A stretch of 64,000 bases of DNA. Origin: Desulforamulus aeronauticus DSM 10349 (GTDB taxonomy: Bacteria; Bacillota; Desulfotomaculia; Desulfotomaculales; Desulfotomaculaceae). The notes below the pieces were generated by a model. The model saw only the letters and a list, made by a program, of their open reading frames with translations. It had not been told where the DNA came from and ran no database searches. The translations under genes were made by a program, and so were the position numbers. Shown here in pieces: positions 33,751 to 42,397 of the stretch; the first letter of the stretch is position 1, and each line of letters opens with the position of its first letter. The stretch lies in assembly GCF_900142375.1 (NCBI RefSeq), contig NZ_FRAR01000006.1, forward strand, positions 154,438-218,437, written 5' to 3'.

Positions 33751-35084
33751 GAGAGTGCCCCCAATCGATCCACCAGCAGATCAATTTCCCGCCGGCTTCT
33801 TTTCTCGGTTACGCATAATAGGATGTGCCCAGCCAGTTCGGGGTAGTAACGCCCTAAATCGAAACCGCCCATGATGTTGTATTTTAGTAATTCTTGATTA
33901 ATTTTCTCAGGAGCTATCGGTGTCTTGATAACAAACTCTTTAAAGGTTGGGCCTGACCAAACTTCGTAGCCAGGTAGCTTAGCCAGCAGGTTTTTGGCAT
34001 AAGCCGCCTTCTGGAGGCAAAGCTCTGCCACCGTCGTTAATCCCTGCCTACCTATAAGGCTTACATAAACAGTTGCTGCCAGGGCACAGAGTGCCTGGTT
34101 GGAACAAATATTAGAGGTAGCCTTATCTCGCCGAATATGCTGCTCCCGTGCTTGCAAGGTTAAGACAAAGGCCCGTTTGCCATCAACATCCACGGTTTGC
34201 CCCACGATACGTCCGGGCATTTTTCTTAGATATTTTTCCTTACAGGCTAAAAAGCCAAGGTAAGGACCCCCGTAGGAAAGAGGCAGCCCCAGAGACTGAC
34301 CCTCTCCCACCACAATATCCGCCCCGCATTGTCCTGGGGCTTTTAGTAAACCCAGAGCAATGGGATCGGCGCAAACCACCAGCAAGGCCCCCACTGCGTG
34401 GGCTGCCTCGGCCAGCTTAGTCAGGTCTTCGATGCCGCCGAAAAAGGTAGGATACTGTACTAGTAGGGCAGCGGTATTTTTATCTAACAAGGCTACTGCA
34501 TCCTCCAAAGAGGTTACTCCCCCTAGGTAGGGGGCCTCTACCAGGTTGATACCGGGTCCGTAGAGGTACGTTTTTACAACATCCCGATATTCTGGATGAA
34601 CAGCAGAGGAAATCACTACCCGGTGCCGCTTGGTGGCTGCACAAGCCATGAGCGCTGCCTCGGCCAGGGCACTGGCCCCGTCATACATGGAAGCATTGGC
34701 AGCATCCATGTCCGTCAGCAAACGAATTATACTTTGGTATTCATAGATAGACTGGAGAACTCCCTGGCTGATCTCTGGTTGATAAGGAGTATACGCGGTA
34801 TAAAACTCTGCCCGGCCTAAGATATGTTTTACCGCACTGGGGACATAATGATCATAGGCACCTGCTCCTAAAAAACAAATGCTCTCCTCCACTCCCGTGT
34901 TCTGCTTGGCTAAGGAGGCCAGATGCCTGGCAAGATCCCGTTCGGTCAGACCCCCAGCCACCCTCAGTTCACGGTTAAGCCTGATATCCGGGGGAATATC
35001 TTGAAATAGCTGATCTGTGTGCTCAATGCCAATGAACTCCAACATCTGTTGTCGCTCAGCATCGGTATGGGGAATAAATCTCAC
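33747..35084 (-). CDS. gcvPA: Glycine dehydrogenase (decarboxylating) subunit 1
   Basis: The 445-residue partner of GcvPB. It shows [14 protein letters not shown] at the N-terminus, the [18 protein letters not shown] segment, [14 protein letters not shown] and [20 protein letters not shown]. It lacks the PLP lysine, as expected for this subunit. Start chosen at GTG 35084, nine bases after AAGG, giving the family's normal length; the gene begins about 20 bases beyond the gcvH stop. It is co-transcribed with gcvT, gcvH and gcvPB. Confidence 0.95.
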   Translation of the reverse strand: MRFIPHTDAERQQMLEFIGIEHTDQLFQDIPPDIRLNRELRVAGGLTERDLARHLASLAKQNTGVEESICFLGAGAYDHYVPSAVKHILGRAEFYTAYTPYQPEISQGVLQSIYEYQSIIRLLTDMDAANASMYDGASALAEAALMACAATKRHRVVISSAVHPEYRDVVKTYLYGPGINLVEAPYLGGVTSLEDAVALLDKNTAALLVQYPTFFGGIEDLTKLAEAAHAVGALLVVCADPIALGLLKAPGQCGADIVVGEGQSLGLPLSYGGPYLGFLACKEKYLRKMPGRIVGQTVDVDGKRAFVLTLQAREQHIRRDKATSNICSNQALCALAATVYVSLIGRQGLTTVAELCLQKAAYAKNLLAKLPGYEVWSGPTFKEFVIKTPIAPEKINQELLKYNIMGGFDLGRYYPELAGHILLCVTEKRSRREIDLLVDRLGALS

Positions 35085-35103
35085 GCTTACCAACCTTCTT
35101 CCC

Positions 35104-35487
35104 TTAGGCTTCTTCCACCATCTTTTGATATTGTTCGGCATCCATTAGGTTTTCCAACTGAGACACATCGGATATTTCTACCACAATCATCCAACCCTGA
35201 CCGTAAGGCTCCCGATTAACCAATTCAGGAGAGTCCGCTAAGGCTTCATTTACTTCTACTACCTTACCACTTACCGGTGCATAGAGGTCGCTGGCAGTTT
35301 TCACAGATTCTACTACGCCGAAGGTGTCTTCTACTTCCAGACTTTCTCCCACAGAGGGTAGTTCAACGAAAACGATATCTCCTAAAGAATCCTGGGCAAA
35401 ATCGGTAATTCCTATCACCGCTCTGCTTCCTTCTACCCTAATCCATTCATGCTCTTTACTGTACTTTAAATCTGCTTGTAATTTCAT
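35104..35487 (-). CDS. gcvH: Glycine cleavage system H protein
   Basis: The 127-residue lipoyl carrier of the glycine cleavage system. The lipoylated lysine is in [16 protein letters not shown] (about K62). The N-terminal [11 protein letters not shown] and [19 protein letters not shown] are typical. It shuttles the aminomethyl group from P protein to T protein. It follows gcvT by three bases. No lipoate ligase gene is in the window. Confidence 0.98.
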   Translation of the reverse strand: MKLQADLKYSKEHEWIRVEGSRAVIGITDFAQDSLGDIVFVELPSVGESLEVEDTFGVVESVKTASDLYAPVSGKVVEVNEALADSPELVNREPYGQGWMIVVEISDVSQLENLMDAEQYQKMVEEA

Positions 35488-35490
35488 AAC

Positions 35491-36588
35491 TTATACCCCC
35501 CGTTTGTAAAATGGTTTTGGTACTATCCGCGCTTTGACAGGCTTATTGCGAATCATTACATCCACTTCGCTGCCAGACTCTGCATACTGAGCCAATACAT
35601 AGGCCAAGCCAAGGTTTTTAGCCAGAGTCGGGGCAAAGGTACCGGACGTTACCCAGCCAATTTCTTGCCCTTCTTTTTGCAGGAGATAGCCCTGACGGGG
35701 AATGCCTCGTTCAATCATTTCTAAACCCACCAGCCTGTGGCTAATTCCTGCTTTTTCTTTGCTAAGGGCTTCCCGACCAATAAAATCAGGTTTGTTTAAC
35801 TTCACTGTCCAACCTAAACCAGCCATCAGAGGCGAGATTTCGTCGGTCAGTTCATGTCCGTAGAGAGCCAGACAGGCTTCAAAGCGCAGGGTATCCCTGG
35901 CCCCCAAACCCACTGGTTGAACACCCTCCCCCTGCCCTGCCGTTAGGATAGCATGCCAGAGAGTTTCTGCATGTTCGGAGGCAAAATACAACTCAAAACC
36001 GTCCTCCCCCGTGTAACCTGTACGGGAAATAAGACATTGTACCCCTTCTACCAAACCGTAAACAAAACAAAAATACTTAATTTCATTCAGATTAATGGCG
36101 GTAAGCCTTTGTAAAACCTTTTCAGCAACGGGTCCTTGCAGAGCCAATTGGCAAGTCACTTCAGACACATTTTGCATCGTGACATCCTCTTGGTCCACAG
36201 CCTGATTCTGAAGCCAGCGATAATCTTTATCAATATTAGAAGCATTAACAACCAACAGGTACCGATTGTGCTCCAATTGGTACACCAGTAAATCATCAAT
36301 GGTACCCCCCGCGGGGTTACACAGGGGTGAATATAGAGCACAGCCAGGCTTCAATCGCTCGACATCGTTAGTGATTAGTCTTTGCAGCAGATTCCTGGCA
36401 CCTACCCCAGCAATTTCGATTTCCCCCATATGGGAAACATCAAATAAACCGGCTGCAGTCCTCACAGCCTGATGTTCTTTCAGTATTCCTTCATACTGAA
36501 TTGGCATTTGCCAACCGCCAAATTCAACCATTTTAGCCCCGGCAGCTAGGTGAGCATCATAAAGAGGCGTACGCTTCAGTATAGACAC
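35491..36588 (-). CDS. gcvT: Aminomethyltransferase (glycine cleavage T protein)
   Basis: A 365-residue enzyme transferring the one-carbon unit from lipoylated GcvH to tetrahydrofolate with release of ammonia. Conserved segments: [42 protein letters not shown] (folate site) and [20 protein letters not shown]. Start chosen at GTG 36588 six bases after AAAGGAGGTGGAGG; the upstream ATG lies within that ribosome-binding site. It is the first gene after the glycine riboswitch. Confidence 0.97.
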   Translation of the reverse strand: MSILKRTPLYDAHLAAGAKMVEFGGWQMPIQYEGILKEHQAVRTAAGLFDVSHMGEIEIAGVGARNLLQRLITNDVERLKPGCALYSPLCNPAGGTIDDLLVYQLEHNRYLLVVNASNIDKDYRWLQNQAVDQEDVTMQNVSEVTCQLALQGPVAEKVLQRLTAINLNEIKYFCFVYGLVEGVQCLISRTGYTGEDGFELYFASEHAETLWHAILTAGQGEGVQPVGLGARDTLRFEACLALYGHELTDEISPLMAGLGWTVKLNKPDFIGREALSKEKAGISHRLVGLEMIERGIPRQGYLLQKEGQEIGWVTSGTFAPTLAKNLGLAYVLAQYAESGSEVDVMIRNKPVKARIVPKPFYKRGV

Positions 36589-36645
36589 ACCCTCCACCTC
36601 CTTTGTCATAGTATGTTCCGGGTAAGAATTCTTTACCAGAATACA

Positions 36646-36870
36646 AAAAGGACAGAATTATACCACGCTGGTATAGCTCTGTCCTTTTAACCTGAAAGAT
36701 GACCTCTATTCCTAGAGGCTTCCCCTTTGGTGTCCCACATTATTAATAGGTGGGAACTCTCCAGAGTACGTCTGGCCGCAGTCCTTTTGCCTGAGAGTTT
36801 AAACGGTTACCACAGCACGGTAAGCCCTCGTGCTCCTTCGGCGCCCTCTTTTCGGGTCTCTCCCACAGCC
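36646..36870 (-). promoter_or_regulatory. Tandem glycine riboswitch with terminator
   Basis: Two aptamers are read on the minus strand. The first runs from GTGGGAGAGACCC through GCGCCGAAGGAGCA to CTCTCAGGCAAAAGGAC. The second runs from GTGGGACACCAAAGGGG to TTTCAGGTTAAAAGGACAGA. The end of the second aptamer overlaps the arm of a terminator, AAAAGGACAGA..TCTGTCCTTTT (36688..36646), followed by U. Glycine binding should hold that arm in the aptamer and switch the gcv operon on. Confidence 0.93.
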
Positions 36871-37034
36871 ATCATCCGTAAGTATTCAATTATCCGATAA
36901 AGATAAGTTTCTGTTACAACTTAAAAAATCCTTGTAAGTAAAAAAAATTTTTTCAGATTAGTAAAAATTATTAATCCTACGCTATCATATGTCGTTAAAA
37001 CTTGAATCATTGATAAATATTTCTGCCAATCCAG

Positions 37035-37067
37035 GAAATAATGATACCAGCCGGTTTTATCATTCAT
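37035..37067. other. Short hairpin in the gap before the spore protein gene
   Basis: AATGATA..TATCATT inverted repeat in an otherwise featureless AT-rich stretch (36871..37070). Confidence 0.35.
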
Positions 37068-37074
37068 AAACTTG

Positions 37075-37190
37075 CCCTCTGGATAGCTCCGTCACTCTCT
37101 GTGGGTCTTAGAGGACGAGGTTCCTTGGGAGTTATGGTGATAAACCGGTAAAAGAAGCCTCCCTTTTTCGGGGGGGTTTCTTGTTCCTAA
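37075..37190 (+). promoter_or_regulatory. Unclassified structured leader of the spore protein gene
   Basis: A GC-rich stretch with several short helices ends in AAGAAGCCTCCC-TTTTT-CGGGGGGGTTTCTT, a terminator-like hairpin, ten bases before the GGAGG of the spore protein gene. This could be a leader attenuator or the 3' end of a separate small RNA. I matched it to no class. Confidence 0.45.
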
Positions 37191-37203
37191 GGAGGCGACA
37201 GAT

Positions 37204-37467
37204 ATGGAAATCAGCCAAGAGACAAAATCTAGCAGACAAAATAAAAGACCTGATAAAAAAGAAAAGAAGCCTACACCAATGGATTTATTAAAATTAGAGA
37301 TCGCTGGAGAATTGGGCCTTAGTGATAAAGTGAAGCAAGAAGGCTGGGGAGGTTTGACTTCTGCCGAATCTGGACGCATCGGGGGTATTATTACACAGCG
37401 AGCCAAAAAAGGGCTTATTGATTTGACCGCCCTCAGAAGCACTAACTCTTCGGAAACTCCACTCTAA
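37204..37467 (+). CDS. Divergent alpha/beta-type small acid-soluble spore protein
   Basis: An 87-residue DNA-binding spore-coat-of-DNA protein. The SASP core is seen as LKLEIAGELGL (first helix), a linker with WGGLTSAESGRIGG, then IITQRAKKGL (second helix); the E-I-A and G-x-x-GG-x-I-T-x-R pattern is that of alpha/beta SASP. It carries an unusually basic N-terminus (SSRQNKRPDKKEKK) and lacks the common LGADTT. Such proteins protect spore DNA and are made under sigma-G. The ATG has AAGGAGGCG. Confidence 0.75.
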   Translation: MEISQETKSSRQNKRPDKKEKKPTPMDLLKLEIAGELGLSDKVKQEGWGGLTSAESGRIGGIITQRAKKGLIDLTALRSTNSSETPL

Positions 37468-37547
37468 TTTTCTACCCCTAAATCCCTTTCACTATGATAT
37501 ATTGTAACCTACATTTTAATTTGAAAAAGAGGATGCTGAGAGATCAC

Positions 37548-37952
37548 ATGAAAAATTCACACCCAAAAATCACTCCGTTTTTAATGTTCACTGGTAAAGC
37601 TGAAGAGGCCATGAATTTTTACACCTCTCTATTTGACCAATCAGAAATAATTCATATAACTCGTTATGGACCAAACGAAGCTGGTGTTGAGGGATCCGTA
37701 TTACACGCTACATTTTCCCTAAAAGGACAAATGTTTATGTGTATTGATAGTAGTGTTAAACATGCATTTACGTTTACTCCTGCAACATCTCTGTATGTAA
37801 CGTGTAATACTGAAGAAGAGGTAACTAGGCTCTTTGAGCAATTATCTCAAGATGGCAAAGTTTTAATGCCGCTAGGAGCGTATCCCTTTAGCGAAAAATT
37901 TTGTTGGATTGAAGATAGATATGGTTTGTCGTGGCAATTAAGCCTTGGGTAA
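37548..37952 (+). CDS. VOC-superfamily PhnB-like protein
   Basis: A glyoxalase/VOC-fold protein of about 134 residues. KITPFLMFTGKAEEAMNFYTS at the N-terminus and the C-terminal FGxx-like end (RYGLSWQLSL) match the PhnB/3-demethylubiquinone-methyltransferase-like group, which has a betaalphabetabetabeta duplicated fold. These are often of unknown function or bind metals/antibiotics. Start uncertain: ATG 37548 gives the family length, while ATG 37533 (MLRDHMKNS) is also possible and has AAGAGG upstream. Confidence 0.75.
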   Translation: MKNSHPKITPFLMFTGKAEEAMNFYTSLFDQSEIIHITRYGPNEAGVEGSVLHATFSLKGQMFMCIDSSVKHAFTFTPATSLYVTCNTEEEVTRLFEQLSQDGKVLMPLGAYPFSEKFCWIEDRYGLSWQLSLG

Positions 37953-38026
37953 GGCTCACTATCATAATTACCTACATTATGCAGCCAAGCAGTATCTTAT
38001 TTATAACAAATGATTGCCTAATCCTC

Positions 38027-39145
38027 TCAATTCATCCCTTCCCACCAGGGAGCAAAAACTTGCTGCTCATTGGCAAGCTCTACTAGCTCGCCGATCATTG
38101 GCGTAAGCAGCCTATAGTCCTTATTCTGACTGGCAGCATTGATTCGTTGAAATGGTTCGTCCCATGGATGATTGGCAATGGTGAACTTGCCTGCATGCCC
38201 CGGTAGCAAGGCCTTGGCCTTCAGGTCTTCGGTCGCCTGGGCTGCTTCCTCCGACATCATGTGTATATAGGGCCAATTTTTGTCATACTGACCATTCTCC
38301 ATAATGGCAAGATCAAACCCTTGAAAAGTTTCTCCAATTTGCTTAAAATGCGGTCCGTAGCCACCGTCGCCGCTAAAAAATATCCGGTGCTCAGGGGTTA
38401 CTAGAGCCAGGCTTGTCCACAACGTCTTATTTCTGGTCAGCATACGCCCGGAAAAATGCCGGGCTGGCAGCACATGAACAGTGAAATCATTTTCCAACTT
38501 TACTGCAGTAAACCAATCTGCTTCATGGACTATATTCGCTGCAAAGCCCCACTCTTCAAAATATGAGCCTACTCCTAAACCACAGATCACATTTCTGATT
38601 TTTGGTTTTAGGGAAATAACCGTGGGGTAATCCAAGTGATCCCAATGATCATGCGAAATGAGCAGGTAATCGATGATTGGTATGTCATCTGCTGTATATG
38701 GATTGGTTCCTTTAAAAGCTTTGTTGGCAAAGGAAACAGGTGCTGCAGAAGGGCTAAACACCGGGTCAATCAAAATCCGTTTGCCCCCGAGCTGCACAAA
38801 GTAGGAAGAATGACCCAGCCAGATAACTACATCCTCGTCTTTATCCAAAGCCATAATATCTGTCTTTATGGAAGGAATGTCGTCTACCGGCACCAGACGT
38901 TCTTTTTTGACGAAAAGAAAATTCCACAATGTAGAAAAGAGATTGTCTCCAATAATTTCGGGTGTAGGAAGTAAATTCTGAAATTGCCCGCCAGCGTAAT
39001 GCGGTGAATTCTTGATTCGTTCAAGTCGTGCACCTGCCGGCAGGGTGCCAAATTTAGGATGCTGCAGATAAAGACCTATGCTTAAAGCTATTACAACAAT
39101 AATTATTAAGGAAACTAACAACACTTTTCCGAACCGTCCTTTCAT
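38027..39145 (-). CDS. Membrane-anchored MBL-fold hydrolase (NAPE-PLD/UlaG-like)
   Basis: A protein of about 372 residues. One N-terminal membrane segment (VLLVSLIIIVVIALSIGLYL) anchors an extracytoplasmic metallo-beta-lactamase domain. Metal ligands: ISHDHWDHLDYPT (HxHxDH), LPARHFSGR, FFSGDGGYG and LPGHAGKFT. GQFQNLLPTPE near the N-terminus is typical of the N-acyl-phosphatidylethanolamine phospholipase D-like group. The substrate is unknown. Start chosen at ATG 39145 behind AGGAGG rather than the upstream ATG at 39190. Confidence 0.85.
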   Translation of the reverse strand: MKGRFGKVLLVSLIIIVVIALSIGLYLQHPKFGTLPAGARLERIKNSPHYAGGQFQNLLPTPEIIGDNLFSTLWNFLFVKKERLVPVDDIPSIKTDIMALDKDEDVVIWLGHSSYFVQLGGKRILIDPVFSPSAAPVSFANKAFKGTNPYTADDIPIIDYLLISHDHWDHLDYPTVISLKPKIRNVICGLGVGSYFEEWGFAANIVHEADWFTAVKLENDFTVHVLPARHFSGRMLTRNKTLWTSLALVTPEHRIFFSGDGGYGPHFKQIGETFQGFDLAIMENGQYDKNWPYIHMMSEEAAQATEDLKAKALLPGHAGKFTIANHPWDEPFQRINAASQNKDYRLLTPMIGELVELANEQQVFAPWWEGMN

Positions 39146-39190
39146 ACTTATAAGCCTCCTGGTATCCGCTAGCATATCATTTTGGGCCAA

Positions 39191-39428
39191 AACTATCCAT
39201 CAACAGATAATACACTAAGCACATAAGAAAATTTTCCATGGCACTAATCAAAAAATTCTTCTTCCACACCTGTGGTTTATCACCCTGATCCTATCCAAAG
39301 AGATGCTAACTTATTACTTAAAATAAGTCTAGCATTTGAAGTTAAGTTCAAGTCAAGTATTTTTTCGGTAGTCCAGTTTCCTGCGCTTCCCTTACAAAAA
39401 GAAGTAGAAAAACATAAAGGTCAACAAA
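39191..39428. other. Intergenic stretch with one inverted repeat
   Basis: No supported gene. ATGCTAACTTATT..AATAAGTCTAGCAT (39302..39334) is an inverted repeat without a T tract. Confidence 0.4.
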
Positions 39429-39456
39429 CAAAAAAAATCCCCCAACAGAAGGGGGA
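39429..39456 (-). terminator. Terminator of the formate dehydrogenase operon
   Basis: Minus-strand CCCCCTTCTGTTGGGGGA followed by eight U, about 35 bases past fdhE. Confidence 0.85.
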
Positions 39457-39486
39457 AACAAGCAGGCGCGCTTGTAATATTATTAT

Positions 39487-40320
39487 TTAGCGGGTAATAA
39501 CCCCACTAAAGCAGTAATCTTTATGATTACCCCTCTGGTATCCCTCCGCTTGCGCTATTTCATCCAATGCAGTGGTGGCTAAATCCTCACAAAGCAGATC
39601 AACTTCTCCACATTCCCGCTCATCCACCGTTTTTAAATAGCGCTTACATTTATCGCATAGATACACACGGTATTGTTTGTTTTCATCAATCGCAATAAAG
39701 GAAGCTTCTGAAGCACCCTCCTCCTCGCAATAGGGGCAGCCCAATCGTTCAAAATGCCAATTCATTTCACAACGCTCGCAATATAGCTCACGATGCCCAT
39801 CTTTACCGGTAAGCTTAGCCAGAGTTGGCTGATCTCCACAAATCGGGCAGTATCCCTTCCGCCAGTTACTTATTTTAACCTGACTTAGTACCATGTCCCC
39901 ATATTTCTTTAAAAGGGGTTTAAAGGCGTTGGCGGCAATGAACTCCAACAGACCTGAAGGAGCTTTTATCTCTTCGGGAACTTTAAAATTTTTACCTTTC
40001 ACTCGGAACAAAGACACTATTAATTCTTCCCTTTGCCCCTGGGATAATTCTTCCAGGCCTTTTAAAAACTCTTCCGTTACTGGCTTTGGCCCAACCTGCC
40101 ACCTTTGACAGGCTTTTGCCACCGAGTAAAAATGTGTAAATACACCGGCTGCCTCGATTTCCGGCGGGGCTATAGCCAGGGCCGCTTGGCCCTGGCTCCA
40201 CTGTTGCATTTGTTCGGAGTCAAAACTAACTGTAAACTCCAAGAATGGCTTATCTTTTTCCAGATCCATTAGCTCGAGATAAAAATCCGCCAATCTCTTT
40301 ATGCGATCCATTGTCTCCAC
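39487..40320 (-). CDS. fdhE: Formate dehydrogenase accessory protein FdhE
   Basis: A 277-residue cytoplasmic maturation factor for Tat-exported formate dehydrogenases. Four CxxC motifs form the rubredoxin-like metal sites: CPICGDQP, CERCEMNW, CPYCEEEG and CDKCKRY. FdhE binds the catalytic subunit and helps its iron/selenium-site assembly before export. The start is GTG 40320 with GGAGT nine bases upstream (ATG 40311 is possible). It lies last in the fdhA-B-C-E operon. Confidence 0.9.
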   Translation of the reverse strand: METMDRIKRLADFYLELMDLEKDKPFLEFTVSFDSEQMQQWSQGQAALAIAPPEIEAAGVFTHFYSVAKACQRWQVGPKPVTEEFLKGLEELSQGQREELIVSLFRVKGKNFKVPEEIKAPSGLLEFIAANAFKPLLKKYGDMVLSQVKISNWRKGYCPICGDQPTLAKLTGKDGHRELYCERCEMNWHFERLGCPYCEEEGASEASFIAIDENKQYRVYLCDKCKRYLKTVDERECGEVDLLCEDLATTALDEIAQAEGYQRGNHKDYCFSGVITR

Positions 40321-40344
40321 TAGAGCAACTCCTTTAGTATCTGT

Positions 40345-41508
40345 TTACGTACTTGCCCCCTGGTGATCCTCGTGTACTAAAATGTTAAAGTTTTCAGCAA
40401 TAAAGCAATATACTAAACAACCAATGGAGATCAAACCAATACTAACTGCCCATTCCATGATGGAAGGGAAATACCAACCACCAAGGGCGGCGGACATTCC
40501 GGTAAACACCACATTCATGCGGTTGAAAATTAGCCCCCCGCTGACCAATATACCAAAGGTGATTAAACCCTTCCTTGTATTGCTCATGCTACTAAAAGCG
40601 ATGTAGACCGGGATCATAACTCCCAAGATAATCTCTGCCATAAACATATTTCCTTCTAAATTCCCTGCAAAGATCAGGTTAACAACTCCCCTAGCAGCCA
40701 GATCATAGAACTTCAATCCAAGATACAGAATCATAAACACACCGGCTATCCGTACCAATCCACGTAAAACAGAAATTGGCACTTCATGTTTGAAAGCCTT
40801 ACCCGCCAAGGCTGTTTCAACACAAATCATAGCGGGTCCTACAAAGAAGGAAGACATTAGGAACATTAAACCAATATATGGAGACCACCATAGTGGGTAT
40901 AGCTTATCAACCATAATGACATACAGTGCGCCAAGAGAGGACTGGTGCAGGGTAGGGAAAATAATTCCCAAGACCATCAATACAGGTAAGGCCTTTTTAA
41001 AGAAATTATGATATTTGGTACCAACCTTTTCGGTGACGATTTCACCAAATTCCAGTACCTGCACGGTGGTATAACAGGATACACACCAGAAAACTTCAAA
41101 GAGCACCGAGGTATGACCCCAGGATACAAAGGGTCGCCAAAAGTTAAACCATTGACCAATATCCATAAACAAACCAGCCATAACTAATAGGTAACCCAGC
41201 AGTGAAGTTAACATAGCGCTACGGGCAATGGCAAGATACTTGTTTCTATGCAGTACGTGCACGATAATGGCCGTACCGTACCCCCCACCTGCCAACGCAA
41301 CACCGGTCAGAACATCAAAGCCAATCCATAGGCCCCAGGGCCACTGATCATTAAGATTGGTAGCGCTTCCTAAACCAGTAGCCAGTCGGTAAAGCATACA
41401 TACCACACCGAGGCCAGCCAACAGGATTAATATTTTGCGGGCAGTGGTCATCGTAAATTTCCATTTATATGCAGCTATTTCTTGAAACAACCCTTTATCT
41501 GCCGACAT
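40345..41508 (-). CDS. NrfD/PsrC-family membrane quinone-reactive subunit of formate dehydrogenase
   Basis: A 387-residue protein with about ten membrane segments (for example ILILLAGLGVVCMLYRLATG, LTSLLGYLLVMAGLFMDIG, EIILGVMIPVYIAFS). It has no heme-ligand pattern, unlike the cytochrome b556 subunit of E. coli FdnI. The DQWPWGLWIGFDVLTGVALAG and GHTSVLFEVFWCVS segments are typical of HybB/NrfD. It should take electrons from the ferredoxin subunit and reduce menaquinone. It follows the ferredoxin subunit gene by 45 bases and has GGGGGG before the ATG. Confidence 0.88.
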   Translation of the reverse strand: MSADKGLFQEIAAYKWKFTMTTARKILILLAGLGVVCMLYRLATGLGSATNLNDQWPWGLWIGFDVLTGVALAGGGYGTAIIVHVLHRNKYLAIARSAMLTSLLGYLLVMAGLFMDIGQWFNFWRPFVSWGHTSVLFEVFWCVSCYTTVQVLEFGEIVTEKVGTKYHNFFKKALPVLMVLGIIFPTLHQSSLGALYVIMVDKLYPLWWSPYIGLMFLMSSFFVGPAMICVETALAGKAFKHEVPISVLRGLVRIAGVFMILYLGLKFYDLAARGVVNLIFAGNLEGNMFMAEIILGVMIPVYIAFSSMSNTRKGLITFGILVSGGLIFNRMNVVFTGMSAALGGWYFPSIMEWAVSIGLISIGCLVYCFIAENFNILVHEDHQGAST

Positions 41509-41553
41509 TGTTTTCCCCCCTAATAACCATTTGGTTTGCCATTTATCCGTTGC

Positions 41554-42366
41554 CTACAGGTGAACATCTTTGTTATCGCTTTCGGAAGCGACTTGTTCAC
41601 GCCGTTTTGTATAATGATACAGAACGGTCAGTAAAGTACCCCAACCCACCGCAATAATCGGTGTATACTTCAGGAAGTCGTGAGAGTACTCGGGTAACGG
41701 TCTGGTACCCAGATTGGGACGGAAGCCAAAGTCTTCAAAGGGCACATCGGAAATATATAGCCAGGAGGTTCCACCGGCTTCTTTTTCCCCCAATACCTTT
41801 TTAATATAGGAAGGGTCACTATTGATTCTGTTCCAGGCTTCTTTTAACAACTCATCCCGCTCACCATAAACGAGAGCCCCGGTTATACAAGTATCCACAC
41901 AGGCTGGTGGTTTACCATAGCTCAAGCGATCATATTTATCCTGGGGATCAAAGCAAAATTGGCACTTGGCAATCAACGGGAAGGTCTTTTCCCACTCATA
42001 CTTAGGAATATCGAAGGGACAAGCCAACATGCAGTAACGGCAACCAACACAAAGGTGCGGATGGTATATTACTGCACCAGTCTTGGGGTCCTTCTCCAAG
42101 GCTTTGGCAAAACATGCCGATACACAAGCCGGGTGTTGGCAATGCATGCATTGCTTCTTAGCCGAGCGAATTTTATATTCACCAGCCATTTCCACCACTT
42201 TAAATTTGACAACGGTATAGGTATCACCATCCATATCCGGTGGCCCAGTTAAACCATCTACAAACTCGGGAATTTTAGCAGGTAGATCATTCCATTGTTT
42301 GCAGGAAACCTGACAGGCTTTACAGCCGATACATTTTGTTATATCCACAAGGACTCCCTTGGCCAT
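41554..42366 (-). CDS. Formate dehydrogenase iron-sulfur subunit (four [4Fe-4S], C-terminal anchor)
   Basis: A 270-residue ferredoxin-like electron-transfer subunit. Four cysteine groups are visible: CIGCKACQVSCKQW near residue 12, CMHCQHPACVSACFAKALE near 74, CVGCRYCMLACPFDIP near 107 and CQFCFDP/CVDTCITGA near 133-158. Near the C-terminus there is one hydrophobic segment (YTPIIAVGWGTLLTVLYHY) that should anchor it to the membrane, as in FdnH/HybA. It passes electrons from the catalytic subunit to the NrfD-like subunit. The ATG has TGGAGGTG. Confidence 0.93.
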   Translation of the reverse strand: MAKGVLVDITKCIGCKACQVSCKQWNDLPAKIPEFVDGLTGPPDMDGDTYTVVKFKVVEMAGEYKIRSAKKQCMHCQHPACVSACFAKALEKDPKTGAVIYHPHLCVGCRYCMLACPFDIPKYEWEKTFPLIAKCQFCFDPQDKYDRLSYGKPPACVDTCITGALVYGERDELLKEAWNRINSDPSYIKKVLGEKEAGGTSWLYISDVPFEDFGFRPNLGTRPLPEYSHDFLKYTPIIAVGWGTLLTVLYHYTKRREQVASESDNKDVHL

Positions 42367-42397
42367 TTATTACACCTCCAATAAAAACTTGCTAGTT

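Noticed and set aside
39272..39490. 72-residue plus-strand frame
   Set aside because: It runs through the formate dehydrogenase operon terminator and has low-complexity Lys/Gln content.
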